This document shows positions 34,406 to 42,258 of a stretch of 64,000 nt of DNA, piece after piece. How positions within the stretch are numbered: the stretch's first letter is position 1; every line of letters starts with the position of its first letter. The DNA is from Streptomyces sp. NBC_00557 (GTDB taxonomy: Bacteria; Actinomycetota; Actinomycetes; Streptomycetales; Streptomycetaceae), in NCBI RefSeq assembly GCF_036345995.1, contig NZ_CP107796.1, positions 7,812,001 through 7,876,000 of the forward strand, read 5' to 3'. A program made the position numbers and the translations under genes. Below the pieces are notes generated by a model. It was not told the DNA's origin. It ran no database searches and was given only the letters and a program-made list of their open reading frames with translations.

Positions 34406-35293
34406 TCACTCCTCGTCCCCTGCGACGGGCACCACGGCGACAGGACAGCTCGCGTGGTGCAGGACGGCGTGCGACACCGTTCCCAGCCGCAGTCCCAGCG
34501 GGCCGCGCGGCGGGCGGCGCCCCACCACGACCAGGCAGGCCCGCGTCGAGGCCTCCACCAGCACGCCGGCGGGCGAGCCGATGACGAAGTCGGTGTCCGT
34601 GGGCGCCTTCGGGTGGCCGGCGACCGGACCGAGAGCGCGGTCGAGCAGTCGCTCGTGCAGCCGCCGTGCGTCGTCCAGTCGGCTCACCTGGGACGCCATC
34701 AGGCCGGTCCGGGGAAACGGCGTCCAGGCGTGCAGCAGGCGCGCCGTCGTCCCGCGGCGCTCGGCCTCCTCGAGGCCGAACCGTACGACGTCCGCGTCGC
34801 GTTCGTCGTGGACGCCGACCACGACCACGTCGTGCGGCGCGTCACCCCCGGTGCGCCGTCCTCGGACGACGGCCACCGGGCGGTCCGTGTGAGCGGCCAG
34901 CCGCAGGCCGACCGACCCCAGCAGCAGTCCCGTGAACCCGCCCCGGCCGCGGGTCCCCACCACGACCAGCCGGGCACCGGCATCCCGGGCGGCCTCGATC
35001 AGCGCCTCGGCCGGGTGACCCCGGGCGAGGACGACATCGGTCGCGAGACCGGGCCTGGCGCAGGCGACCCGGGCCTGCGCGTCGTCCAGCAGGGCGACGC
35101 CTGCCTGCACGACGTGCGGATCGGCCTCCCCACCCGGTCCCGTCGGCTCTCCGCCGGCACCGACGGCGTGCAGGATCCGCAGCGCGTCACCGCCCCGTGC
35201 GGCCTCGGCGGCGGCCCAGTCGAGGGCCGACCAGGCATCCGGCGCGTCGTCCATGCCGACCAGCACGGTGCCGGAGCGGCCGGCTGCGGTCAT
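34406..35293 (-). CDS. Tandem universal stress protein
   Basis: Two UspA domains in one 295-aa chain, residues about 8-145 and 155-290. The first has the ATP-binding signature VVVGTRGRGGFTGLLLGSVG; the second has VVVGRRPPRGPLGLRLGTVS, a weaker form lacking the first conserved Gly pair. ATG at 35293 follows a GGAGG-like sequence. Convergent with the erythromycin esterase-like gene. Tandem Usps of this kind in streptomycetes and mycobacteria respond to oxygen limitation or stationary phase. Confidence 0.92.
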   Translation of the reverse strand: MTAAGRSGTVLVGMDDAPDAWSALDWAAAEAARGGDALRILHAVGAGGEPTGPGGEADPHVVQAGVALLDDAQARVACARPGLATDVVLARGHPAEALIEAARDAGARLVVVGTRGRGGFTGLLLGSVGLRLAAHTDRPVAVVRGRRTGGDAPHDVVVVGVHDERDADVVRFGLEEAERRGTTARLLHAWTPFPRTGLMASQVSRLDDARRLHERLLDRALGPVAGHPKAPTDTDFVIGSPAGVLVEASTRACLVVVGRRPPRGPLGLRLGTVSHAVLHHASCPVAVVPVAGDEE

Positions 35294-35366
35294 GGTTCCT
35301 CCAGGTGACTCGGCCGGCCCGGTGCCGTACCGCCCGACCGGACGCGGCAGGAGGCGGCGCGAGGGG

Positions 35367-35753
35367 TCAGGCGAGTTCGGGGTGGCCGAACAGCTCGGCG
35401 TAGCCGCTCGGCAGCTGGCTGATCAGCCGGTTCAGCTCGCCGCCCGACACGGTCTCGCCGAGGGCGGTGAGGACCGCTTCCGCGTCGCGCCGGGCGGCCG
35501 TCTCGTCCTCGGCGGCGGCCCGGGCCACCTGGCGGAGGAACTCCTCCACGCCCCAGCTCCGGCCGGTGTTCCCCACACCGGTGAGGAACTCGCCGATCTC
35601 CGCGGGCAGCTGGTCCGCCAGATGATCCGCCGCGGCCGGCTGCAGACGGTCCCCGAGGGTGCTCAGCACCGCCTCGGTGGCCCGCGTCGCCTCGTCGAGG
35701 TCCGAGTACTCTCCCTGCTCCCGCACGACGGCGAGGAATTCCCTGGACGTCAT
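35367..35753 (-). CDS. DUF2267 protein (first of three)
   Basis: 128 aa, two copies of the short helical DUF2267 repeat: REFLAVVREQGEYSDLDEAT with LPAEIGEFL, then VEEFLRQVARAAAEDETAA with LISQLPSGYAELFG. Function of the family is not known; members cluster with universal stress and CBS proteins. ATG at 35753 follows AGGGAG. A SigB-type promoter pattern lies about 100 bases upstream (35849-35874). Next gene downstream is the tandem Usp on the same strand. Confidence 0.85.
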   Translation of the reverse strand: MTSREFLAVVREQGEYSDLDEATRATEAVLSTLGDRLQPAAADHLADQLPAEIGEFLTGVGNTGRSWGVEEFLRQVARAAAEDETAARRDAEAVLTALGETVSGGELNRLISQLPSGYAELFGHPELA

Positions 35754-35848
35754 CAGTGCTCCCTGGCTCCCCAGTGGTTGTTCCCTGCGGCGGGACGGCA
35801 CCTCGCCGGCGCGTCCCGCACCCCCGTTGCCGCTCCACGGCCCGCCGG

Positions 35849-35874
35849 GTACCCGTGGCGCAGCGCACCGACAC
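35849..35874 (-). promoter_or_regulatory. SigB-type promoter for the DUF2267 gene
   Basis: On the minus strand GTGT (35874-35871), 16 bases, then GGGTAC (35854-35849), matching the streptomycete SigB-group pattern GNNT-N14-16-GGGTAY. It points towards the DUF2267 gene starting at 35753 and lies back to back with a similar promoter on the plus strand. Pattern match only. Confidence 0.5.
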
Positions 35875-35881
35875 GGCCGCC

Positions 35882-35906
35882 GACTGCGGCAGGCCGCACC
35901 GGGTAC
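35882..35906 (+). promoter_or_regulatory. SigB-type promoter for the 248-aa gene
   Basis: GACT (35882-35885), 15 bases, then GGGTAC (35901-35906), again GNNT-N14-16-GGGTAY. The start codon of the next gene is 37 bases downstream, a normal leader length. Pattern match only. Confidence 0.52.
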
Positions 35907-35942
35907 TCGCCGGTCATCGCCGGTGAGGGGTGGCGAGTGGTC

Positions 35943-36689
35943 ATGGTGAGCGACGTCCTCGAACGAGGCGACATCTACTTCGCGTACCGGCCCCGGGTCG
36001 AGCGGGAGCAGGTCCACGCCGTCGACGACATCCAGCGCTTCTTCGTGATCCTGCAGCCTTCGGACGGCAACCGCAGCCGGCGCCTCGTCATCGGGCGCAA
36101 GCGCCTGCCGCGGCCGGAGGAGCACGAGCGGTTCTGGGGCTTCGTCGACGAGGTGGCCGACCGGCCCGAGGCCGTCGAAGCGGACCTGGAGCGGCGGACG
36201 TACGGCACGCGGACGCGGGGCGAGCGGACGCAGCCCGAGGCCAGGCCGGCCGGAGAGGGCCGTTACGCGATCGTCCGGCACGGCGACCACACCCACCTGA
36301 CGTACGCGCTGGAGCTGCCCGCACGTCCAGGTGCCGTGCAGAAGGAGCTGACCATCGAGCCCGAGGCGAGCTACGTCATCGCGGTCAGGAATCCCCGAGC
36401 GGGCGCGCCGCCCGGCGCCGGTCTGTCCCCGCCGCAGCGGGCCGAGCTGCCACGACGGGAGCAGGAACGGTTCGAGGGACGCAGATTCACCGGCGCCGAT
36501 CCCGGACTGCTCGACCGGCAGGGAACCGAGTTCCTCCTCATCGGCGCCGCCCATGACGTGGAGCGGGAGCTGGACGTCCGGTTCGACACCGAGCCCGAGA
36601 CTCCCGAGTCGGCGGAGATCTTCCACCGCCTGCACATGCCGCGCGAGAAGCATCCCCTGGAACCGCTGACCGAGGGGGAGTGGCGCTAG
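35943..36689 (+). CDS. Conserved hypothetical protein, 248 aa
   Basis: Soluble protein with DVLERGDIYFAYRPRVE, then IQRFFVILQPSDGN, LVIGRKRLP, a Lys-Glu-rich middle, a domain RYAIVRHGDHTHLTYALELP, and EFLLIGAAHDVERELDV near the end. It ends LHMPREKHPLEPLTEGEWR. I do not recognise a characterised family; similar full-length proteins occur in other bacteria as hypotheticals. ATG at 35943 is the first good start after the upstream SigB-type promoter. Its neighbours (DUF2267, CBS, Usp) place it with stress genes. Confidence 0.75.
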   Translation: MVSDVLERGDIYFAYRPRVEREQVHAVDDIQRFFVILQPSDGNRSRRLVIGRKRLPRPEEHERFWGFVDEVADRPEAVEADLERRTYGTRTRGERTQPEARPAGEGRYAIVRHGDHTHLTYALELPARPGAVQKELTIEPEASYVIAVRNPRAGAPPGAGLSPPQRAELPRREQERFEGRRFTGADPGLLDRQGTEFLLIGAAHDVERELDVRFDTEPETPESAEIFHRLHMPREKHPLEPLTEGEWR

Positions 36690-36731
36690 GGACGCCCGGG
36701 GGCCGGTCTCGCCGACGGTCCTCACGCAGAT

Positions 36732-36757
36732 CCGCCGGCTCGTCGCCGAGCCGGCGG
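36732..36757. terminator. GC hairpin between convergent genes
   Basis: CCGCCGGCTCG and CGAGCCGGCGG pair perfectly over 11 bases with a TCGC loop. It lies between the 248-aa protein gene (ends 36689) and the second DUF2267 gene (ends 36776), so it can end both transcripts. Confidence 0.6.
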
Positions 36758-36775
36758 CCGAAGACGAGCCCGGGG

Positions 36776-37189
36776 TCAGGCGATGCCGCCGGTGCTGCCG
36801 GCGAAGAGCACCCGGGCGAGTTCGTCGTCCAGTGACTGCCTGACCTTGTCCGTCATGCCGCCCTGGGTGGCCTCGCCCACGACCTCCATGACGGTGCGGG
36901 CCTCGTGGGCCGCCTTCGCCCTGTCGGCGCCCGCGCGCTCCGCGACACGGTCGATGAAGGTGCCGTGGTCCATCCGGATGCCGGTGTCCGGCTGGTCCGG
37001 TGCCGTGGCGACCCGGCGCAGGTGCTCGCCGATCTCGCGCGGCAGTTGCTCGGCGAGGTTGCCCGCCAGGGAGGCGGGGATGCGTTCGCCGAGGGTTTCC
37101 AGCGTGGCGCGGGTGGCGGCCTCGGCGCTGCCGCGGCTGTCGAGGCGGGCGCGTGCCTGTACCTGCCCGATGAACGTGTCGTGATCCAT
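36776..37189 (-). CDS. DUF2267 protein (second of three)
   Basis: 137 aa, again two DUF2267 repeats: MDHDTFIGQVQARARLDSRG and MDHGTFIDRVAERAGADRAK, so the two halves resemble each other closely and point to an internal duplication. ATG at 37189 follows GGGGGAAG. It is 78 bases downstream of the CBS gene on the same strand and may be its operon partner. Confidence 0.87.
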   Translation of the reverse strand: MDHDTFIGQVQARARLDSRGSAEAATRATLETLGERIPASLAGNLAEQLPREIGEHLRRVATAPDQPDTGIRMDHGTFIDRVAERAGADRAKAAHEARTVMEVVGEATQGGMTDKVRQSLDDELARVLFAGSTGGIA

Positions 37190-37267
37190 GGTCTTCCCCC
37201 TTTCTCTCCTTCTCTGCTTCCGTGCGTCTCTCCTTCCGCGCGGCCGTGTGCTGCCCGCGACCGAGGA

Positions 37268-37699
37268 CTAGGTGTTCGGTCGTGCCGCGCTGATCTCGCT
37301 CAGCGCCGAGTCGGTGTCGCGTTCGACGGCCAGGTCGCCCAGCGAGACGATGCCGACGACGCAGTCCCGGTCGGGATCGACCACCGGGAGCCGGCGCACC
37401 GCCTTCTCCCTCATCAGCTCGGCGGCGCGGTCGACCGGGTCGTCGGGCTTGAGCGTGACCAGGTCCGTGCTGCACGCGTCCTGGACCCGGACACCGCTGA
37501 TGTCGCCGCCCTCGGCGAGGATCCGCACGGTCAGGTCCCGGTCCGTGACCAGGCCGCGCGGGTGGCCTTCCTCCGTCACCACGACCGCGCCGATGTCCTC
37601 GTCCCGCATACGGCGGGCGACGTCGGTCACGTAGGCGTTCGGGTCGACCTCGACCGGCGGGGCGGTCATCACGTCGCGCACCATCTGTGCCGTAGCCAT
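37268..37699 (-). CDS. Two-CBS-domain protein, 143 aa
   Basis: Stand-alone Bateman module: CBS1 VRDVMTAPPVEVDPNAYVTD to VVVTEEGHPRGLVTDRDL, CBS2 VQDACSTDLVTLKPDDPVD to VVDPDRDCVVGIVSLGDLA. Such proteins bind adenine nucleotides or related ligands and signal energy state. ATG at 37699 follows GGAGG. Likely transcribed with the DUF2267 gene behind it. CBS and DUF2267 proteins recur together in actinobacterial stress loci. Confidence 0.93.
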   Translation of the reverse strand: MATAQMVRDVMTAPPVEVDPNAYVTDVARRMRDEDIGAVVVTEEGHPRGLVTDRDLTVRILAEGGDISGVRVQDACSTDLVTLKPDDPVDRAAELMREKAVRRLPVVDPDRDCVVGIVSLGDLAVERDTDSALSEISAARPNT

Positions 37700-37890
37700 G
37701 TTCGTACCTCCGGAACGTCGTCTTCTGCACAGCGCTTCCGTGCCGCACGTGCCGAACTACCACGAATACGGCGATCCATGTCTCCTTCGGCGGATACACG
37801 TGGCAGCGGGACACGCGTGACAGGTGCGGCGGTGTATCCACAACGGCCCAGGGGCACCCGTCGGTACGCGAACTACCAGCGGGAGGCAGC

Positions 37891-38319
37891 ATGATCACCC
37901 ATCGGCATCTGGTGGAAGAGGTGGCCTCTCGGGCCCGGCTCGACGACACGGAGGCCGCCGACGCCGCCGTCCACCTCGTACTCGCGGCGCTGGGCCGGCG
38001 CCTCGACCCGCCACGCCGGGAACATCTGCGGCAGGCCGTACCCGCCCACGAGCGGGGCGTGCTGGAACAAGGCGGCGCCGCGGACGATTCCGACGTGCGG
38101 CTCGACGAGCTGCTGGCCGACGTGGCGCGGCCCGTGGGGGCCACCCCGGAGCAGGCGCTGTTCCTGGCCAAGACCGTGGTCGGCCGGATCACGGCCGAGG
38201 ACGCGGGCCTGGAGTCGGACCTGCGCAGCGCCCTGCCCGACGAGTTCGGCACGCTGTTCGTGGAGCCCGACGTGATGCCCGAGCGCTCGAGCCGCGCCAC
38301 GGACGCCCCGGCCCCCTGA
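37891..38319 (+). CDS. DUF2267 protein (third of three)
   Basis: 142 aa with the repeats HRHLVEEVASRARLDDTEAA and VRLDELLADVARPVGATPEQ, ending in LPDEFGTLFVEPDVMPE. ATG follows GGGAGG. Transcribed away from the CBS/DUF2267 pair and overlapping the pterin dehydratase frame at its stop (CTGA). The Ser/Ala-rich tail after the second repeat is unusual for the family. Confidence 0.85.
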   Translation: MITHRHLVEEVASRARLDDTEAADAAVHLVLAALGRRLDPPRREHLRQAVPAHERGVLEQGGAADDSDVRLDELLADVARPVGATPEQALFLAKTVVGRITAEDAGLESDLRSALPDEFGTLFVEPDVMPERSSRATDAPAP

Positions 38320-38609
38320 CCGGGGAGGAGGTCGCCGCCGCGCTGCGGGATCGCCCCGGCTGGACCGGTGACACCCACGGGCTGTCCCGCACCGTGGCAC
38401 TGCCGGCCGGCCGCGTTCAGCTGCTGCTGACACAGGTCGAGCGCGCCGCCGACGAGCTCGGCGAACACCCGCGGACGCAGCGGACACCGGACGGGGTGCG
38501 GTTCACCCTGCAGACTCGCTCGGTACAGGCGGTGACCCCGCGCGACCTCGACCTGGCCGACCGCATCGACCAGGCGGTCCTGGCGGTGGGAGGCGGGTCC
38601 GCCCGTTGA
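38316..38609 (+). CDS. Pterin-4a-carbinolamine dehydratase-like protein without a normal start codon
   Basis: 97 aa from PLTGEEVAAALRDRPGW to the stop. It matches the PCD fold: ERAADELGEHPRTQRTPDGV covers the catalytic region (the common HHP is EHP here), followed by VRFTLQTRSVQAVTPRDLDLA. No in-frame ATG, GTG or TTG lies near the family N-terminus; CTG at 38316 overlaps the DUF2267 stop as CTGA. Either this CTG is used by translational coupling, or a lost base once fused or separated the two genes. PCD proteins recycle the pterin cofactor of aromatic hydroxylases, though many bacterial ones have other roles. Confidence 0.7.
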   Translation: MTGEEVAAALRDRPGWTGDTHGLSRTVALPAGRVQLLLTQVERAADELGEHPRTQRTPDGVRFTLQTRSVQAVTPRDLDLADRIDQAVLAVGGGSAR

Positions 38610-38702
38610 TCACCGGCGTCCACCGCCCGGTGGTTCACCGGCGCGCACCCCGCCGTTGATCACCGGCGTGCACCGCGCGGTGGGGCACCGGCGTGCACCG
38701 CG
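38603..38702. repeat. Two tandem 50-base repeats in a convergent gap
   Basis: Units 38603-38652 and 38653-38702 both begin CCGTTGATCACCGGCGT and agree in about 44 of 50 positions. Within each, CACCGGCG.. occurs twice, so the core is present four times. The first unit covers the stop of the PCD gene; the pair precedes the convergent PEBP gene end and may fold as a terminator. Confidence 0.75.
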
Positions 38703-38753
38703 AGTGCCGCCGCCCCGGCCCGGTCGCGCATCCGGGGCCGGGCGGCGGCCCGG

Positions 38754-39206
38754 TCAGCGCTGGTAGAGCCCCACGATGGTGCCGCTCGCCAGTTGCTCCC
38801 GTTCGAGGACGGCGTGTGCCTCGTCGGGGGTGGCCCGGTCCGGGAGCGAGACCGGGGCGGGCAGGGCGTAGAGGCGGAAGAAGTAGCGGTGGGCCTCGTC
38901 GCCGACCGGCGGCTGCGGGCCGCCCCAGCCCCGCTCCCCGAAGCCGTTGCGGTGCGGCCGGCTGCCCTGGGGCGTCTCGCCGGCGTCCAGGCCCCCGGTG
39001 TGCGGATCGATACCGGTGACGAGCCAGTGCAGGAAGGTTCCTGACGGGGCGTCCGGGTCCTCGCACAGCAGGGCCAGTTCCGCCGCGTCCTCCGGCACGC
39101 CGGACCAGGCCAGCGGCGGGGAGACGTTGTCCGCGTCATGCGCGTGACGGCGCGGGATCATGCTGTGGTCGCTGAAGGCTGCGCTTCTGAGTTCGATACC
39201 GGCCAT
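38754..39206 (-). CDS. YbhB/YbcL-type PEBP protein
   Basis: Phosphatidylethanolamine-binding-protein family, 150 aa, cytoplasmic. The ligand pocket motif is present as EDPDAPSGTFLHWLV and later GERGWGGPQPPVG with HRYFFRLYAL. ATG at 39206 starts MAGIELRSAAFSD, the normal family length. A GNNT-N16-GGGTAC pattern ends 11 bases before the start codon, so the transcript may be nearly leaderless and stress-controlled. Cellular role of bacterial PEBPs is unclear. Confidence 0.92.
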   Translation of the reverse strand: MAGIELRSAAFSDHSMIPRRHAHDADNVSPPLAWSGVPEDAAELALLCEDPDAPSGTFLHWLVTGIDPHTGGLDAGETPQGSRPHRNGFGERGWGGPQPPVGDEAHRYFFRLYALPAPVSLPDRATPDEAHAVLEREQLASGTIVGLYQR

Positions 39207-39216
39207 GCGACCCGGG

Positions 39217-39242
39217 GTACCCCCGTGCGGGCGCCCGAATAC
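39217..39242 (-). promoter_or_regulatory. SigB-type promoter for the PEBP gene
   Basis: Minus strand GTAT (39242-39239), 16 bases, GGGTAC (39222-39217): full match to GNNT-N14-16-GGGTAY, with the ATG of the PEBP gene 11 bases beyond the -10 element. Pattern match only. Confidence 0.5.
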
Positions 39243-39396
39243 GGCCGTCGCCTCAGCTCGCCGGCCGGTCCACCAGCCGTTCGCCCGTCTCCTGCTCCCG
39301 CAGCCGGGTCGGCGACGGCGTTCGCGTACCCCGGCGGGCCGCGGCGTCACCTGGGGCGCGTCCGGCGCGCCGGATGTCGCGCGGGCCGCCGGATGC

Positions 39397-40806
39397 TCAG
39401 GGGAGGCTTGCGCCCTGGGCGCGCAGTTCCCGCTGGACCGCGCTGGCGGGGACGTCGCGGGGCCGCCGGCCGCCGGTCGCCGCGAGCGCCGCGCAGACGC
39501 CCGCCGCCTGGCCGGTGGCCATGGAGATCGGCATGACGCGGTAGGAGGAGTGGGCCACGTGGTCGCCGGAGATGCACCGGCCGGCGACCAGGATCCGCTC
39601 CAGGCCGCGGGGGAGGAGACAGCGCAGGGGGATGTCGTAGGACTCGCCGCGCGGCAGCCGTTTGAGCAGGGTGCCGCGGCCGCTCGGGTTGTGGATGTCG
39701 ACCGGGTAGGCGCCGCGGGCGACGGCGTCGTCGAACTTGCGGGCCTTCAGGACGTCTTCGCCGGTCAGCTGGTAGTCGCCGGTGATCCGGCGTGTCTCGC
39801 GGACGCCGACCTGCACGCCGCTCTGGACGACGTAGGAGTCGGCGAAACCGGGCACGCGCTCGCGCAGGAAGCGGGCGATCTGCGCCATCTGCCGGTGGGC
39901 GGTGAACTCCGCGCGGGTGAGGTCCCAGACGCTGGTGCCGAGCGCCTCGGTGACACGGGTGGAGTTGACCGCCACCTCGCCGCTGTTCGGGGTCGCGAAG
40001 AAGAGGATGTCCTCGCGTGGAAGATCCAGTTCCCCGGCGTCCGTGGCGGCCCGGACCAGATCCCACAGCCCGTGCACGCCCCGCCACTGGTCCGGGTGGG
40101 CGCGGGTGTACGCGGCGAACTCCTCGTGCCCGAAGCGGACCATGCGGAACATCAGCGACATGGGCTGCGTCCAGCCGTCCTCCGGCCGCCCGATCTCGTA
40201 CGCAGCCCCCGCCGCCGCGGCGATGTCACCGTCCCCCGTGCAGTCGACGATCACGTCCGCGTCCAGGACGAGGGGCCCCGACTTGGTCTCGAACACCGCC
40301 CGTGCCCGGTCGGGCAGGCTGAGCACATCGGAGGCGAAGGCGTGGAGCAGCGTACGGACCTCGTGGTCCTCCAGCAGCTCGTACGCCACCAGCTTGAACA
40401 GCTCGGGGTCGAAGGGCACGGTGTAGCCGGTGTCCAGTGAGGGCCGGATCGCCGCTCCCGTGCGCACGAGCCGGTCGAGCAGCGTCCACAGCACCCCCGC
40501 GACCACCGGTTCGCCCTCGCCGTGATCGGGCGGCAGCAGGCGCGCGGTGTCGCCGCCCACCGCCTGCTTGATCTCGTTGTGGAAGCTCATCAGCGGCATC
40601 ACCAGGGCCGCGGTGGCGTTGCCGCCGAGGAAGCCGTAGCGCTCCACAAGGACCACCTCCGCGCCCGCGTTCGCGGCGCCGACGGCGGCGCCGATGCCGG
40701 CCGGCCCGCCGCCGACCACCAGCACCTGGGTGGAGCCCGCGTGCAGCGCCTGGCGGGGCGGAAGCTCCACTGTCCTGGGGACGCGGGGCGGCTTCAGGTA
40801 GGTCAC
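39397..40806 (-). CDS. FAD-dependent oxidoreductase (FAD_oxidored family)
   Basis: Flavoprotein of 469 aa. Dinucleotide-binding motif VLVVGGGPAGIGAAVGAA with ERYGFLGGNATAA near the N-terminus, VDCTGDGDIAAAAGA in the middle, and a C-terminal FAD contact, ILVAGRCISGDHVAHSSYR. This is the PF12831 pattern; members oxidise diverse hydroxy acids or sugars. GTG at 40806 has GAGGAGGG upstream. It lies 50 bases behind the pyruvyl transferase-like gene in the same direction, so the two may form an operon. Substrate unknown. Confidence 0.88.
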   Translation of the reverse strand: MTYLKPPRVPRTVELPPRQALHAGSTQVLVVGGGPAGIGAAVGAANAGAEVVLVERYGFLGGNATAALVMPLMSFHNEIKQAVGGDTARLLPPDHGEGEPVVAGVLWTLLDRLVRTGAAIRPSLDTGYTVPFDPELFKLVAYELLEDHEVRTLLHAFASDVLSLPDRARAVFETKSGPLVLDADVIVDCTGDGDIAAAAGAAYEIGRPEDGWTQPMSLMFRMVRFGHEEFAAYTRAHPDQWRGVHGLWDLVRAATDAGELDLPREDILFFATPNSGEVAVNSTRVTEALGTSVWDLTRAEFTAHRQMAQIARFLRERVPGFADSYVVQSGVQVGVRETRRITGDYQLTGEDVLKARKFDDAVARGAYPVDIHNPSGRGTLLKRLPRGESYDIPLRCLLPRGLERILVAGRCISGDHVAHSSYRVMPISMATGQAAGVCAALAATGGRRPRDVPASAVQRELRAQGASLP

Positions 40807-40856
40807 GGTCCCTCCTCGGAACCCGGTGGCGGTCAGAACCCCCTGGGCATCGGCTT

Positions 40857-42029
40857 TCAGCCCGCGGCGGAGGCCGGCACCGGTGTGCCGTCCCGGACGA
40901 CGGAGTGCGCGGCGGCCGCGTCCAGATGGGCGAGGAGACGGTCGGCGGTCTGCGCCGCCCGCAACCGCAGGGCGGCCGTACGGACGGCCGCGTCGGCCGT
41001 CCGGGCCGGGCGCTCGTCCCACAGGCGGTCCACTTCCGCCAGCAGCAGGCCCGTCGTCTCCCTGATCACGCCGCGCAGCGCCGGCGCGCCGATCCGCTGG
41101 GCGAAGTCGAAGACCTTCCCGGCGTACGGCAGGGGCAGCACCGGAATGCCCGCGAGTGCGGAGAAGATCAGGAAGTGCAGCCGCATGCCGACGGCCAGGT
41201 CCAGCTGCGCGACGATGTCGAGGACCTGCTGCGGGCCGTGGTCGCCGTGCAGCACCGAGCAGCGGTCCGCCATGGCCATGCGGGACACCACGGCGTGCGC
41301 GTGCCGGATGTCGCCCCTCTCCATCGACACGAAGACGACATGGGCGTCCAGGCGGTGGACGAGGAAGTCGCCCACGCTCGCGAGGAGCTGGTGGTAGCCC
41401 TCCTCGTCGAGGTGCTCGGCAGCCCGCCCCGGCTCCCGCACGCTCATGCCCACCAGCCGCGTCCGGCGCGGCACGGCCTCGGCCCGCAGCAGCGCCCGGC
41501 CGCGGTCGCCCGGCTCCAGCAGCAGCGCCGGGTCGGCGGTGACGGACACCGGCCGGGTGAGCCCGGCCTCCTCGAGCACGAGCTTCGACTCCTCGTCGCG
41601 GACCGTCACCTCGACCGCGTCGGAGAGCACCGTGCGGACCCACGTACAGTCCGCCTCGTCGGTCAGCGGTCCGGCCCCGACGGCGTAGACGAAGACGGGT
41701 ACGCCGAGCTCCTGGGCGGTGCGGGCCAGTCGCAGATAGCGGCGCGCCTCGGTGTCGTAGAGGATCCCGCCACCGCCGAGCACGAGCACGTTCAGCCGGC
41801 GCAGATGGTCCGAGATGCCCTCCCGGCACACCCCCTCCCAGCCGACGACCTCGACGTCCGGATGCGCGCCCCGGGTGTGAGCCGGATTGCGGGAGAAGAC
41901 GACGAAGCGCGCGTCCGGCCGCCCGGCCCGTACCCGGTCCAGCAGGGCCGTGAGGATCGCCTCGTCACCCACGTTGCGGCCCCCGTAGGAGCCCAGTACG
42001 CCCACGACCACACCGCCAGTGCTGTTCAT
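40857..42029 (-). CDS. Polysaccharide pyruvyl transferase-family protein, CsaB-like
   Basis: 390 aa, GT-B-like pyruvyl transferase: GVLGSYGGRNVGDEAIL at the N-terminus, LGGGGILYD, and the conserved VGMRLHFLIFSALAGIPVL with catalytic-region Arg-His. The family moves pyruvate from PEP onto a sugar of a cell wall polymer. The closest named pattern is CsaB. ATG at 42029 follows GAGGGAG. Expected substrate is a surface glycan; no glycosyltransferase cluster surrounds it, only the FAD enzyme downstream. Confidence 0.85.
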   Translation of the reverse strand: MNSTGGVVVGVLGSYGGRNVGDEAILTALLDRVRAGRPDARFVVFSRNPAHTRGAHPDVEVVGWEGVCREGISDHLRRLNVLVLGGGGILYDTEARRYLRLARTAQELGVPVFVYAVGAGPLTDEADCTWVRTVLSDAVEVTVRDEESKLVLEEAGLTRPVSVTADPALLLEPGDRGRALLRAEAVPRRTRLVGMSVREPGRAAEHLDEEGYHQLLASVGDFLVHRLDAHVVFVSMERGDIRHAHAVVSRMAMADRCSVLHGDHGPQQVLDIVAQLDLAVGMRLHFLIFSALAGIPVLPLPYAGKVFDFAQRIGAPALRGVIRETTGLLLAEVDRLWDERPARTADAAVRTAALRLRAAQTADRLLAHLDAAAAHSVVRDGTPVPASAAG

Positions 42030-42258
42030 GACCGCTCCCTCACGACGTTTCATCAGAAGTGCTCCCACGATGCGAGTGCGGGAAGCGGCCGTGCGCCGCA
42101 TGGCCCTTCTCGGTGCTTTCGTACCAGATTGCCGGTAAACGGGCGCGGGCGCCGGGCGTCACCCGGCAGCCGGATCCCGCGCCACGTCCGTCAGCCCGGG
42201 GGAGCGGGCGGTTCGCGCGCCTTCGCCCGTCCGCCGGTCGCGTGACATCGTGGCGTGC

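Noticed and set aside
38603..38702. Possible CRISPR array
   Set aside because: Only two adjacent units with no spacers between them and no cas gene nearby; the same holds for the 30-base and 40-base repeats further on.
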